A DNA stretch of 47,769 nt from assembly GCA_016932095.1 (NCBI GenBank), contig JAFGDN010000067.1, positions 1-47,769 of the forward strand, in the 5' to 3' direction. The translations under genes and the position numbers were made by a program. Source of the DNA: Sedimentisphaerales bacterium. Its GTDB lineage: Bacteria; Planctomycetota; Phycisphaerae; Sedimentisphaerales; Anaerobacaceae. Under the pieces are notes generated by a model. It was not told where the DNA came from. It worked only from the letters and a program-made list of their open reading frames with translations, and ran no database searches. Positions 28,253-37,703 of this stretch are shown one piece after another; positions within the stretch are counted from its first letter, which is position 1; each line of letters starts with the position of its first letter.

Positions 28253-30253
28253 TCAATTCGCCCTGGCTGCACTGTCAGTCCTTCGGTCAACAAGAAGATT
28301 TACACTGGGCAGACGGGCCAACCGTGTTGAAAACCCCTCGATAAACTGTTCGTAGATAATTTGGGATGAAAGAATGCCCGCAAGGGCCATATTGTCAACC
28401 TCGGAGCCCTCTTCGGCTTTTTCCAGTTTTCGCACCAGCAAGGCAACCTTCTTTGCATCGAACAGACCCGCCTTTTTTATGGCGTTCTCAGACAACATCT
28501 CGCGGGCAACAACGCCTGCCTGGCCAGCCAGCAAGCTGTTTTTAATTGGCGCCCGGTACGGGTGTTTCGTCCTTGAGGTAATATCGTCAGGAATAATTCC
28601 TTTGTATGCCTTTTTAAGAATGAACTTTTCGTTCATACCGAGAATCTTCCACCTAGCAGGCACCCGGCTCATATATTCAATAATTCGCTTGTCTAAATAA
28701 GGCGGTCGAATCTCCAGCGAATTGGCCATCGCCATCCTGTCGCCCTGCGACGAAAGCAGGTAATTGCTCAGAAAAATCACCGTTTCCAGATACTGCGCCC
28801 GTGAAACACAATCCCATTGCCCAAAATCAGCGGGCAGGGATTCCCTGGTCTCGGCAAAACCATCATAGCCGCCAATCGCCTGCTTCAACTCGTCTGAAAA
28901 GAAAACCTTGATTCTGCCGGTGTTCTCCCACCTGAGAAGATGAGAAAAGAGGGGGTCCGAAAGCGACTCAAGCCCTTTACCGAAAAACATAGGCAATGAT
29001 TGTTTTACCCGTGCTCTATCGCGAAATATGTGAGAGTATAACTGCCCTGTAAGTGCGGCGCGTTTCCGTGAACCAGGAAATCTGGCCAGGAATTTCCTGA
29101 CCTTGGTCTCGCGAAAGACATCGTATCCGCCAAAAAACTCGTCAGCCCCTTCCCCGGTCAAAACCACTTTCAAGTTATGCTCCCGGACAAATTTAGACAG
29201 CAAAAACATCGGCGCCGGCGCAGTTCTCAATAACGGCTTCTCGCAATGCCAGAGGCAATCCGCGAAGCACGCGCCTATTTGCTCGTTTGTCGCCTGGATT
29301 TCACTGTGGCGGGTCTTGAGAAACTCAGCCATTTGATTTTGATGGCAGCCCTCGTCGAAAGCGGATTCCTCAAACCTGATTCCGAACGTCGTAACATCTC
29401 TGTCAAAGTTCTGCACGATAACAGCGGTAATGCCTGATGAATCCAGCCCGCCGCTCAAATACGCCCCGACCGGGACGTCAGCCCGTAAAAAACGAATCCT
29501 TACGGCATCGAGCAGCAATCCGCGGATATTCTCGCATATCTCATCGGTTGGCGTATCCAGTTGCTCGCAACGCGGTACAAAGGGAACATCCCAGTATTTC
29601 CTGACTTCGAGTTTTCCGTTCGATACTTTCAGAAAATGACCGGGCGGCAGCTCATTTATGCCTTCGAAGGCGGTCCTGCCTTTCAACGTGGTCCAGAACG
29701 TGAATATCTGGTCCATCGCCAGCGGGTCAAGCCGGCGGGTAACGTTTTGATTGGCAAAAATCGCCTTTATCTCAGATGCGAAAATCAGGGTATCATCGAC
29801 AATGGTAAAATAGAACGGCAGAATCCCGACGTGGTCGCGGGCCGCGAACAACTCTCTTTTGGCCGAATCCCATATCGCAAACGCGAACTGTCCGTTCAAC
29901 TGCTCAAGGCAGTCCAGGCCATATTGTTCGTATAAATGCAGGAGCACCTCTGTGTCGGAGGTCGTATAGAACCTGTGGCCTTTGCTTTCAAGCCCCTGCC
30001 GCAGCTCGGGATAGTTAAATACCTCGCCGTTGTAGATAATCCACATGCTCTGGTCTTCGTTGTGTATCGGCTGGGTCCCGGATGAAAGGTCTATAATACT
30101 CAATCGCGTATGGGCAAGACCGATTCCGTCGCCCATATAAAACCCCGCCTCATCCGGTCCGCGATGGCGTAACAACCCCGCCATCGACTTCATACTGTCG
30201 AGTTCAACTCTGCCCTTATTTTTTAAACTATAAATTCCAGCTATCCCGCACAT
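28253..30253 (-). CDS. asnB: asparagine synthase-type amidotransferase (exosortase-associated)
   Basis: The 666-residue protein has an N-terminal class II glutaminase with catalytic Cys2 (MCGIAGIY), RHRGPDEAGF and YNGEVFNYPELR, followed by a synthetase domain with PP-loop SGGLDSSG. It should take ammonia from glutamine and amidate a carboxyl group via an acyl-adenylate. ATG 30253 is required, because Cys2 must become the N-terminus; the codon two before it is TTG. Position between ACP and acyl ligase, as in XrtA-type clusters, argues for modification of the polymer or of an acyl-ACP rather than free asparagine synthesis. Confidence 0.92.
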   Translation of the reverse strand: MCGIAGIYSLKNKGRVELDSMKSMAGLLRHRGPDEAGFYMGDGIGLAHTRLSIIDLSSGTQPIHNEDQSMWIIYNGEVFNYPELRQGLESKGHRFYTTSDTEVLLHLYEQYGLDCLEQLNGQFAFAIWDSAKRELFAARDHVGILPFYFTIVDDTLIFASEIKAIFANQNVTRRLDPLAMDQIFTFWTTLKGRTAFEGINELPPGHFLKVSNGKLEVRKYWDVPFVPRCEQLDTPTDEICENIRGLLLDAVRIRFLRADVPVGAYLSGGLDSSGITAVIVQNFDRDVTTFGIRFEESAFDEGCHQNQMAEFLKTRHSEIQATNEQIGACFADCLWHCEKPLLRTAPAPMFLLSKFVREHNLKVVLTGEGADEFFGGYDVFRETKVRKFLARFPGSRKRAALTGQLYSHIFRDRARVKQSLPMFFGKGLESLSDPLFSHLLRWENTGRIKVFFSDELKQAIGGYDGFAETRESLPADFGQWDCVSRAQYLETVIFLSNYLLSSQGDRMAMANSLEIRPPYLDKRIIEYMSRVPARWKILGMNEKFILKKAYKGIIPDDITSRTKHPYRAPIKNSLLAGQAGVVAREMLSENAIKKAGLFDAKKVALLVRKLEKAEEGSEVDNMALAGILSSQIIYEQFIEGFSTRLARLPSVNLLVDRRTDSAARAN

Positions 30254-30287
30254 ATTCAAATTATAGGCGTCAAGCGTTTTGAGAGGA

Positions 30288-30554
30288 CTACCCGGCTTTT
30301 TCGCCTCCCTTGTTCCCGAGCTTGGTTTCCACGAATTTTGTCAGACGTGATACACTATCAAAGTTCTCCGGTATAAGCTCTTCGTCCCTGACTTTGACCC
30401 CATAGGTCTCCTCAATAAAACCTATAAGCTCAAGCATACCGGTTGAATCCACGATGCCGCTCCCCATAAACGAGACATCATCGGTCAGCCCATCGCCGTC
30501 GCCAAACATAAAATTATCAACTACAAACTCACGTATCCTGGACTGATAATCCAT
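30288..30554 (-). CDS. acyl carrier protein
   Basis: The 88-residue acidic protein carries the phosphopantetheine site DSTGMLEL with Ser37, and a GFIEETYGVKVRDEEL helix III region typical of ACPs. It would hold the acyl or amino-acyl group activated by the neighbouring AMP ligase. The start ATG at 30554 has GGAGG six bases upstream. The earlier ATG at 30566 overlaps that site and is rejected. It ends 34 bases before the AsnB gene. Confidence 0.92.
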   Translation of the reverse strand: MDYQSRIREFVVDNFMFGDGDGLTDDVSFMGSGIVDSTGMLELIGFIEETYGVKVRDEELIPENFDSVSRLTKFVETKLGNKGGEKAG

Positions 30555-30614
30555 TTTTTCCTCCATTAGCCGTTATTTTATTGATTAGGAATTTCATCTG
30601 CGCCGTCATTGTTT

Positions 30615-31223
30615 TCACTGACCAAGCTTTTTATAAGGTGTGCTTTCGCCCACACCCCAGGCCTTGTGCACCATCGCCGACAAGTCCCTCGCCGGGTTTC
30701 CGCCCACAAACGCTCCAGGCGCAACGTCTTTTGTCACGACGGAGCCGGCGCTGATTATCGCGTTGTCGCCGATTTTAACGCCGAAAAGTATTATCGACCC
30801 CGCGCTTATCCAGACATGATTGCCTATAATCGTCTTTTCATTTTTCACATCTTCCTTGCCAAACACCGGATGTCTGGGTCCCAATATCATTACGTGCTGC
30901 CCGGTTGATACTTCGTCGCCAATTGCTACAGGTCCTATAATGATATTAAATAGTCCAAACCAGCATTTTTTCCCGATGACTATATCTCCGCCTCTGGCGT
31001 TCCAGACGTTAAAATCTTCTACAATGGTCCTTTCTCCCAGATATACCAGATAAGGCGCCTTTCGGTTCAATCGAAATCTGTAACCCAGCTCTGTAAGCCT
31101 GCCTTTTTTGACACACATACACCTGCAATACCAGTGGTTGAAAGTCCAGTACACTCTTTTCGCAACGGCTTTTACAACGCTGGGGGTTAGCGACTCGATG
31201 AATTCGTAAGCACTTTGTCTCAT
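30615..31223 (-). CDS. hexapeptide-repeat acetyltransferase
   Basis: The 202-residue soluble protein has left-handed beta-helix turns from about 70 to 185 ([38 protein letters not shown]) and the [10 protein letters not shown] closing motif of sugar O-/N-acetyltransferases. A GPRHPVFG loop carries the probable catalytic histidine. It would acetylate a sugar of the repeat unit. GAGAGG lies five bases before ATG 31223. It follows the Alg13-like gene by nine bases. Confidence 0.88.
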   Translation of the reverse strand: MRQSAYEFIESLTPSVVKAVAKRVYWTFNHWYCRCMCVKKGRLTELGYRFRLNRKAPYLVYLGERTIVEDFNVWNARGGDIVIGKKCWFGLFNIIIGPVAIGDEVSTGQHVMILGPRHPVFGKEDVKNEKTIIGNHVWISAGSIILFGVKIGDNAIISAGSVVTKDVAPGAFVGGNPARDLSAMVHKAWGVGESTPYKKLGQ

Positions 31224-31232
31224 AAAATCCTC

Positions 31233-31724
31233 TCAACTCACCTTCAAGCTTACTTCGTCCAAAAATCTGCGTATGCGCTGCGCCACGGCATCCGCCTGCT
31301 CCCGACGACATTTCGGAACAAATGAATTCAACACTTGAATCTTTTCAGGCAGTTCCTCGACACTATAGGCTGCTAAAAGGTACCCTTCGCTCTCGAACCG
31401 CCTCGCAATCTGCGCCTGATGGTCGTTAACGACCTCACCGAACCGCTCCAGCCGGGGCATGACCAGCATAGGTTTTTTGTGCTCCAGCGCTGCGGCTATG
31501 GTCCCCATTCCTGAATGGCTGATAACGCCTGCGGCTCGTTGTAATATTTCATCATATTCCTGCTTATCGAGCAAACAAACCGTTTTGAAATTGCGCGGCC
31601 GATAGACGCTATTTCCTATCTGCGCAAATATCTCGTCCTTGAACAGACCTTGCCCGGCTACCTCATCGACGGCTTTGACAAGCCGGTCAAAAGGAAACTG
31701 CGTCCCAACCGTCAGAAAAATCAT
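31233..31724 (-). CDS. glycosyltransferase catalytic subunit, Alg13/PssE-like
   Basis: The 163-residue protein is the C-terminal half of a GT28-type glycosyltransferase: MIFLTVGTQFPFDRL at the start and SHSGMGTIAAALEHKKPMLV as the nucleotide-sugar binding site (about 89-107). Such proteins act only with an Alg14/PssD membrane partner, which is encoded immediately upstream with an ATGA overlap. The pair adds one sugar to the lipid-linked chain. Confidence 0.9.
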   Translation of the reverse strand: MIFLTVGTQFPFDRLVKAVDEVAGQGLFKDEIFAQIGNSVYRPRNFKTVCLLDKQEYDEILQRAAGVISHSGMGTIAAALEHKKPMLVMPRLERFGEVVNDHQAQIARRFESEGYLLAAYSVEELPEKIQVLNSFVPKCRREQADAVAQRIRRFLDEVSLKVS

Positions 31725-32194
31725 ATCACAGCGCCTACGTATTCAATACCCTTGTACTGTTGGAGCAAATGAGACCACTGGACCAGCATTAAATCGGCCA
31801 CCGGCCGCACAATTCTGCCGGAAAGAGACATTCGCTCCACGTTAGTGATGCTGTCTATCCATATAACTTTGGCGCCCGACATCTTTCCCAGCAGGCATAC
31901 AAGGCATCCCGCAGCCGCACCTGTGCTGATGACAATATCGGGTCTCTCACGAAATATAATGCCGCAACACCTCATTAATACCTTTAAAATCAGCAGCGGA
32001 TGCTTTCTGTTGCATTCCCCAACGACGTATGTCCTTCCGTGTTCTTTGAGCTTGTCAAGCACAACTTCTGTCGTTGTAACACAGAACGTGTCGTGCCCTT
32101 GCCAGCTTTTTGCCAACCTGAGCAACTGAGTTGAATGTCCCCCTGCAGACGCCGCCAGGCACACCTTAAGCTTGCTGTTCTCTTCAGGACCCAT
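31721..32194 (-). CDS. glycosyltransferase anchor subunit, Alg14/PssD-like
   Basis: The 157-residue protein has the ASAGGHSTQLLRL opening, a hydrophobic middle (PDIVISTGAAAGCLVCLLG) and IDSITNVERMSLSGR, as in PssD/EpsE/Alg14. It recruits the catalytic Alg13-like partner to the membrane. The two genes share a four-base overlap, so equal expression is likely. It starts six bases after the GT gene upstream. Confidence 0.9.
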   Translation of the reverse strand: MGPEENSKLKVCLAASAGGHSTQLLRLAKSWQGHDTFCVTTTEVVLDKLKEHGRTYVVGECNRKHPLLILKVLMRCCGIIFRERPDIVISTGAAAGCLVCLLGKMSGAKVIWIDSITNVERMSLSGRIVRPVADLMLVQWSHLLQQYKGIEYVGAVI

Positions 32195-32200
32195 TGTTCG

Positions 32201-33391
32201 TCAAATCGCTTCCGATGAAAAAAGTTCCCTGATTACCGCCTCGGTTTTACTCTCCCAGGAGGCGTCTTTGACTTTTTCTTTTCTGGCCGCCGCCAGCACG
32301 GCGTTGTCATCCGTCAGGGCTTTTCTAATACTCGAAGCAAATGTTTCGACGTCGTCTGCAAAGGATATGACGTCTTTGTATTCCAGCAACTGCGTGGAGG
32401 CAAACGTACAGACAACAGGCTTGCCTAACGCCAGATACTCCTTGAGTTTTATCGGATTTGCCGCCTGTGTCCAGGAATTTTTTCGCCACGGAATCATTGC
32501 TGCGTTAAAACGCTTGCCATAGTGGGGGATTTCCTCGTATGGCTTCCTGCCAAGTAATTTCACGTTTTTGCGTTTCGCCAGCTCGGAACAATCCATATTT
32601 CCTGCGCCTACGAACACAAACGAAACGTCCGGCAGCAAATCTGCCAGAGCAGCGATGAAACCGGCGTCTATTTTGTGCTCGTCTATGGCGCCAAAATAAC
32701 CGACTATGGGTCCGGATATTTCAGCTATATCGGGCGGCACAAAGGGGTCAGCCAGGGCCCGCGAGAATCGCTCAACGTCAACGCCGTGGTCGAGAAAAAT
32801 CGCTTTTCGGCATTGGCTTTTTTCCTGCTCGAATAAAGCCCTGTTGACGTAAATTGTAATGTCCGAGACGTCTCGCAGCTTTCGGTCAAACGTCTCAATC
32901 TCGTCCTTATCCACGTCCGGATAGTCCTCAAAGCGGTCGGTTCTCTGATAAATCAATCTTTTCTTAGGCATTTTCAACGCTACATTGCACGCCGTAGGAC
33001 ACACCACCCAGACAATCGGCTCGCTAATCCCAAGCCGCCGCCTGATATACGACAGTTGCGCTCCAATCATCGCCTCGTTGATGGGTCTCATCCAGTTAAG
33101 GTGCTGAACGGGCAGCGAAAAGGGGCTGTAAATCCAGAGGCCCTCTTCGGTCTTCTTAAGACCGGCGAAGATACTTGCGGCTTTTCGCACAACCTTGCCC
33201 ACGAATTTTCTTCCCGAAGACAGTTTCGGTCTGGTCATCACAATCGAATTGACGTATAGGACCTTGCCCCTGCTTGCCAGGCGTCTCATCATATGAACGT
33301 CCATATGCGCACGGTTATGATACCACCAGTCCCCGCCGCCAAAACATATCGTGTCAAAACTGCCAAAAACCCGGGCTGTAGTCATTATCAT
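32201..33391 (-). CDS. glycosyltransferase (GT-B fold, TuaH-like)
   Basis: The 396-residue protein has a GT-B layout: an N-terminal domain with DTICFGGGDWWYHNRAHM and LIYQRTDRFEDYP, and a C-terminal donor domain with VGYFGAIDEHKID, GAGNMDC, and a NPIKLKEYLALGKPVV block typical of GT4/GT1-like enzymes such as TuaH. Sugar donor and acceptor are unknown. Its ATG overlaps the GT2 stop as ATGA. Confidence 0.86.
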   Translation of the reverse strand: MIMTTARVFGSFDTICFGGGDWWYHNRAHMDVHMMRRLASRGKVLYVNSIVMTRPKLSSGRKFVGKVVRKAASIFAGLKKTEEGLWIYSPFSLPVQHLNWMRPINEAMIGAQLSYIRRRLGISEPIVWVVCPTACNVALKMPKKRLIYQRTDRFEDYPDVDKDEIETFDRKLRDVSDITIYVNRALFEQEKSQCRKAIFLDHGVDVERFSRALADPFVPPDIAEISGPIVGYFGAIDEHKIDAGFIAALADLLPDVSFVFVGAGNMDCSELAKRKNVKLLGRKPYEEIPHYGKRFNAAMIPWRKNSWTQAANPIKLKEYLALGKPVVCTFASTQLLEYKDVISFADDVETFASSIRKALTDDNAVLAAARKEKVKDASWESKTEAVIRELFSSEAI

Positions 33392-34341
33392 CGCCTCTTA
33401 ACCAGTAAACGTTCGCTGTTTGCAAGGGAATAAAATGCTCCTCTGATATACAGGCCGACCCGCCGCAGACAGTCGTCCCTTTTCGACCTGCATACAATTG
33501 CTTTGCCAAGCCAGTAAGGAACGCGTGCGAGAAAAAACAGCGCCGTCAGTATCCTCGCCGCAACGTATGCAGGAAAACCGCCGTGCTTGCGCATAAATAA
33601 CAACCGGCTGCCTCTCTGCTGCAAATACATAACTCCATCGGCCCTTTCCGTGCTTGCGCCGTGTATATGAATAATTTCGGCGTCCGGCGTATAAAATATC
33701 TGCCAGCCGGCCTTTTTGAGCCGGAAACACCACTCGGTCTCCTCGCAATACATAAAAAAACGCTGGTCCATTACGCCGGCTTGTTCAATAGCTTGTCGCC
33801 TGACAAGCATAAAACAACCTTTAATCACATCCACCGCCCGGACCGTATCGTAATCCCACCAGGTCATACTCTCTCGCCCGAAAAATCTGCTTCGCGGAAA
33901 TAGTTTATAAAGATACGTGCTAGAAAGAATCATATTCAGCAGCGTCGGGAACATAAAACAGCTTCGCTGCAATGACCCGTCCGGGTTCAATATCCTGCAC
34001 CCAACCGCGGCGGCATTGGGATGGGCATCGGCGAAGACGACCGCTTTGGAAACGGCGTTACTGAGAACAATCGTATCGCTGTTGAGCAAAAGAACATAGC
34101 GTCCCTTGGCAATTGCGATTGCCTGATTATTGCCCGCCGCAAAACCCCGATTATCGGAATTAGCTATTACTATCGCCTGTGGAAACTCGCTTTTGACCAT
34201 TTTGACCGAACCGTCGGTCGAGGCGTTATCCACCACGATTACTTCGTATTCCAACCCTGACGTTTGTTCAAACACCGACCTCAGGCAGTCCCGCAGGATA
34301 GGCCGCGTATTCCAGTTGACTATTATTATGGAAACATCCAT
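33388..34341 (-). CDS. family 2 glycosyltransferase (rhamnosyltransferase-like)
   Basis: The 317-residue protein has the GT-A start DVSIIIVNWNTRPIL, VVDNASTDGS (about 36-45), the NSDT metal site (about 88-91) and a conserved MYCEETEWCFRLKKAGW block typical of WbbL-like rhamnosyltransferases. A C-terminal amphipathic or hydrophobic stretch (about 262-285) may dock it to the membrane. It lies six bases from the deacetylase gene. Confidence 0.92.
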   Translation of the reverse strand: MDVSIIIVNWNTRPILRDCLRSVFEQTSGLEYEVIVVDNASTDGSVKMVKSEFPQAIVIANSDNRGFAAGNNQAIAIAKGRYVLLLNSDTIVLSNAVSKAVVFADAHPNAAAVGCRILNPDGSLQRSCFMFPTLLNMILSSTYLYKLFPRSRFFGRESMTWWDYDTVRAVDVIKGCFMLVRRQAIEQAGVMDQRFFMYCEETEWCFRLKKAGWQIFYTPDAEIIHIHGASTERADGVMYLQQRGSRLLFMRKHGGFPAYVAARILTALFFLARVPYWLGKAIVCRSKRDDCLRRVGLYIRGAFYSLANSERLLVKRR

Positions 34342-34347
34342 CCCAGC

Positions 34348-35088
34348 TCAATCCTTAACATTGAGTAACTGCGAAACGGTCAATATCCGCAGGTTATTCT
34401 TCTTCGCCAGGTCTAACGTGGCTTTAACGCATGCCAGAAGATACCCGTCAACAGCGGTCTCTGTTCTGTCAAAATCGTGGGCAAGAATCACGTCGCCGCT
34501 GGTTTCTATCGGCAAAATCGGCTCCGGCTCATTGCTTTTGCCGTCTTTATTGGCAGCAAGCCATGCGTCAAACCGCCGCGTGTCGCCAAAATCACGCGTC
34601 CAGTAAATCACCGGGATGCGTTTTGCCAGCAGATAAATCATCGACAATAAATTCAGGTTGCCGAATGGCGGACGGAACGCATACACGCCGTCCTTTCGAC
34701 CCAGAACGGCGTCCGTCGCCTTTTTTATTTGCACTATGTCGTTTATCGCACGCCACGGGGAAACTTTCCAGTGGTTCAAATGATGGTATCCGTGCAAACC
34801 AATTTCGTGCCCGCGGTCCGCCGCCTCTCGCAAAATATACTCACGACCCGCCAACTTTCGACCCGTCACAAAAAACGTTGCTTTTGCGTTGTGCTCCGCC
34901 AGTAAATCCAGAATCGGCCTGGTCAATCGGCTCCCGGGACCGTCGTCAAACGTCAGAACCAGCGCGCCCAGCTTTCTGACCCTGTGCGCAAGCAGGGCTC
35001 GACTAATCCTGCCGTAAAACCACGGCACAAAGAAGTAACATAAGCCGGCAAACCCGATAACAGCACTTATAGTTACTATTACAAACAC
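34348..35088 (-). CDS. polysaccharide deacetylase (NodB domain)
   Basis: The 246-residue protein has one N-terminal membrane segment (about 3-24) and a NodB domain with TFDDGP (46-51, metal-binding Asp), the HGYHHLNH histidine block (99-106) and RPPFGN (about 141-146). It removes N-acetyl (or O-acetyl) groups from the polymer outside or at the membrane. The start is GTG at 35088. No strong ribosome site is visible, so coupling with the preceding GNAT gene is likely. Confidence 0.92.
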   Translation of the reverse strand: MFVIVTISAVIGFAGLCYFFVPWFYGRISRALLAHRVRKLGALVLTFDDGPGSRLTRPILDLLAEHNAKATFFVTGRKLAGREYILREAADRGHEIGLHGYHHLNHWKVSPWRAINDIVQIKKATDAVLGRKDGVYAFRPPFGNLNLLSMIYLLAKRIPVIYWTRDFGDTRRFDAWLAANKDGKSNEPEPILPIETSGDVILAHDFDRTETAVDGYLLACVKATLDLAKKNNLRILTVSQLLNVKD

Positions 35089-35093
35089 GCTAA

Positions 35094-36296
35094 TCAGCTA
35101 TCTTCGCGGCTGTCCCGCAACACATCCCGCCACCGTCTTTTTACAAGCCGAAGCAGACCGGTTTTCCTGAGAATCACTTCGGCAGTGATTGAAATTGAAG
35201 CCATTAACGTCTGAACCGCGTTAACAAATACAGTCCGCAATCGCGGCGCGAAAATGTACAAGCTCGCTTCCTCCCAGCTATCGCTGCCAAAACGGCTCTT
35301 GTAATCAGCGTCGCCAAAACCGAAATCTATCAGCTCAACCGAGGAATCCGCGCACAACTGTTCCAAAACCTTAAGAAATAATACCACCCCCACGCTATAA
35401 TTCCTGAACTCAGGGTCAAAACCTATTTGGCTCATAAAATAAGTCCTGTTGTAAACAAGCCCAAGCTGGAACGAACAGGGTTTCTCGCCAACATACAACA
35501 CCGATAAACGCACCCATCCCTTGCCGGCGGCGGTGGCCGTCAAAACACGCGTTAACTCATTATCTTCAAATCCGGCGGCCAGCGCGTGCTGATAAGTCAT
35601 CCGCGAAATCTGTGCCGCGGCGGCTATCCCTTTTTCGAGGTCTTCGCCCCCTTTATAAGTGGCCACACGGATCTTGCCGGGATAGGCCGAGTCAATATCT
35701 CGCAAAATTCGTTTTAAATTACCTCTATGTTTTTTGGAACGGGCCGCATAGAAGCTATCCATACTATCCGGAACAATCATATTCCGGTGAATCTCTATCT
35801 TAGGAAAGTGCGTGCGACACAAGAAGCCCGGCTTTGACTTTGATAACCCGTACAAAACTGAATCGGTTCTCAAATGATTGAAAAAAAAGACATCGAATTC
35901 TTTTTCTTTAAGCTTCTTCTGCAATTCACTCAATAGGAAAGCGCTAAGCTCCTCTGTCATCTCTCCGAGTATGCCACCGTATTCAACCGCCAGAGCAGAC
36001 AGCGTCGGCTCAAATATGCTTTTGTAGCCGAACTTTATTTTAAGCCGGTGTTTCTCTATCCGCCCGACAAGAATGGCTCTGGGTTTGCCGCCGGCTCGAA
36101 TTATCAGCACATAGGGTTTAGCTTGATTGCCCAGCCCGCGAATGACGGAGATATACCTGTCTATATCGCCGTTTATGACGTGAAACGCCGAACTCTGATG
36201 CATTTGTTCCCATAACGGCCGTATTGATTCGACGCCTTTGATATCCCTGATGACCTCTACGCCGTCGCTAAATACCTGCGCACGCTCGTCGCTCAT
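35094..36296 (-). CDS. GNAT/CelD-like acyltransferase of the FemAB type
   Basis: The 400-residue soluble protein has a duplicated GNAT-like fold. The C-terminal ELIDFGFGDADYKSRFGS block (about 328-345) and a SKKHRGNLKRILRD helix are typical of the CelD/BcsL family in polysaccharide clusters. Members transfer acyl or aminoacyl groups, but the exact reaction here is unknown. The aminoacyl-type function would fit the ACP/ligase genes of the cluster. Confidence 0.86.
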   Translation of the reverse strand: MSDERAQVFSDGVEVIRDIKGVESIRPLWEQMHQSSAFHVINGDIDRYISVIRGLGNQAKPYVLIIRAGGKPRAILVGRIEKHRLKIKFGYKSIFEPTLSALAVEYGGILGEMTEELSAFLLSELQKKLKEKEFDVFFFNHLRTDSVLYGLSKSKPGFLCRTHFPKIEIHRNMIVPDSMDSFYAARSKKHRGNLKRILRDIDSAYPGKIRVATYKGGEDLEKGIAAAAQISRMTYQHALAAGFEDNELTRVLTATAAGKGWVRLSVLYVGEKPCSFQLGLVYNRTYFMSQIGFDPEFRNYSVGVVLFLKVLEQLCADSSVELIDFGFGDADYKSRFGSDSWEEASLYIFAPRLRTVFVNAVQTLMASISITAEVILRKTGLLRLVKRRWRDVLRDSREDS

Positions 36297-36310
36297 ATCA
36301 CAATTGTCCT

Positions 36311-37693
36311 TCAGGCCGTATTCTGCTTAAGCCGCAAATATTGAAGAACCCGATTCTGTTTGACCAATCTATAGCCGCGACGCAAATTCAAGAATGCTTT
36401 TGGAACACCCATAATTTTTGTCGAAACCGCGCAAAAGCTCAGCAGCATAAAGTAAGTTGTTGTCGGCTGTCCGAACAACGAAACGGTCATCATAGATGCG
36501 CCAAGCCCGAACAGGGCGCCGCCGACACACCAGACAAGCCATCTGTCAGAATCATCAACCGCCGCTCTAAACGCGCCGACCAGCCGCTCGACCGCTAATA
36601 CGTTCATAATTACGAAAGGTATGAATCCGATGAGGCCGAAACGAACTAACAGGCCGATGTAGTGATTCACCAGGTCTGTGTATTCCTGGCCCGCGATTCG
36701 AGGGCCCCAGCCCGGGTCAACATTATGTCCGAATCCTGCCAGCCAGTGCCCCGACATACCCCCTTCAAAAATTGCCACTTCTATCAGTCGGCTGCGATAC
36801 CAGCCGGCGCTTTCCGGCAGAGCAAAACCCCCGGCCACATCCCAAAAATGCCGATTGCTGGCGATTTCAACTGCTGCACATAAAACCACCAAACTGGCTA
36901 ACGCGATTTTCCATTGTTTGCGAAAATAGTAAAAGACAATGAAAACCACGGCCATGAAGGCCCCCAGCATCGGGCCGCTTGACATCGACGAAAAAACCCC
37001 AACAATCATCAGCGCAATACCTGCAAAATATGCCTTTCTGTGCGCAATTCGGCAACGAAGCAAGCCGACGCAGGCCGCGCCGAACATCGAAAAAAAAAGG
37101 CCAAACATAATCGACATTGGAAACGTTACATCCGCCCGGTAAAAACCGCTTCTGGCCCGGGGCACATATCCGAGCGTCACGCTTTCCTCGCTCCAGGCGT
37201 GGTATCTCCTGAGAAAGCCAAAGGGATTATCGCCGGTCAGACACTGATAAAATCCTATTATCGCCAGAGGTGCAGCCACCAGGACTATTCCCTTGAGAAC
37301 GCTCACATAGTCCGATTTTGTCCTTATCAATAATCGCACCCCAAAGTAAGGCAGCAGCATATCGAAAACGGCGCCGGCGCGGTTTTCAAGAAAACCCAGA
37401 AAATCGGGAGTAAATAAATTCGCCACTATCTGCGAAACGAAATATATTATCGTGAACTTATCCAGCCAAATCAGCTTGAATCCCCTGTAAAGGTCTGCAT
37501 TAAGAAAAATCTTGACGAATACCGCTAAAATAACAATCCTGCCGACGGAGAAATCAACCGTGCCGATTCTGGCGGTCAGGTAACTCGGATACCATGCCGT
37601 TGCCGCAACATAAATTACAATCGCGTAACGATAATTAAGGCATAACACCAGAATGCCGGTGCAAACCGCAATGAATAAAGTTACTTTTTCCAT
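36311..37693 (-). CDS. O-antigen ligase/polymerase-like membrane protein (Wzy/WaaL type)
   Basis: The 460-residue protein has 10-12 hydrophobic helices and one large extracytoplasmic loop (about 285-345), containing LAGFGHNVDPGW and VNHYIGLLVRFGLIG, as in Wzy polymerases and O-antigen ligases. It would join repeat units delivered by the flippase. No other polymerase is in the cluster. It is preceded by AAGG nine bases before the ATG. Confidence 0.88.
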   Translation of the reverse strand: MEKVTLFIAVCTGILVLCLNYRYAIVIYVAATAWYPSYLTARIGTVDFSVGRIVILAVFVKIFLNADLYRGFKLIWLDKFTIIYFVSQIVANLFTPDFLGFLENRAGAVFDMLLPYFGVRLLIRTKSDYVSVLKGIVLVAAPLAIIGFYQCLTGDNPFGFLRRYHAWSEESVTLGYVPRARSGFYRADVTFPMSIMFGLFFSMFGAACVGLLRCRIAHRKAYFAGIALMIVGVFSSMSSGPMLGAFMAVVFIVFYYFRKQWKIALASLVVLCAAVEIASNRHFWDVAGGFALPESAGWYRSRLIEVAIFEGGMSGHWLAGFGHNVDPGWGPRIAGQEYTDLVNHYIGLLVRFGLIGFIPFVIMNVLAVERLVGAFRAAVDDSDRWLVWCVGGALFGLGASMMTVSLFGQPTTTYFMLLSFCAVSTKIMGVPKAFLNLRRGYRLVKQNRVLQYLRLKQNTA

Positions 37694-37703
37694 AGGATAC
37701 GCC

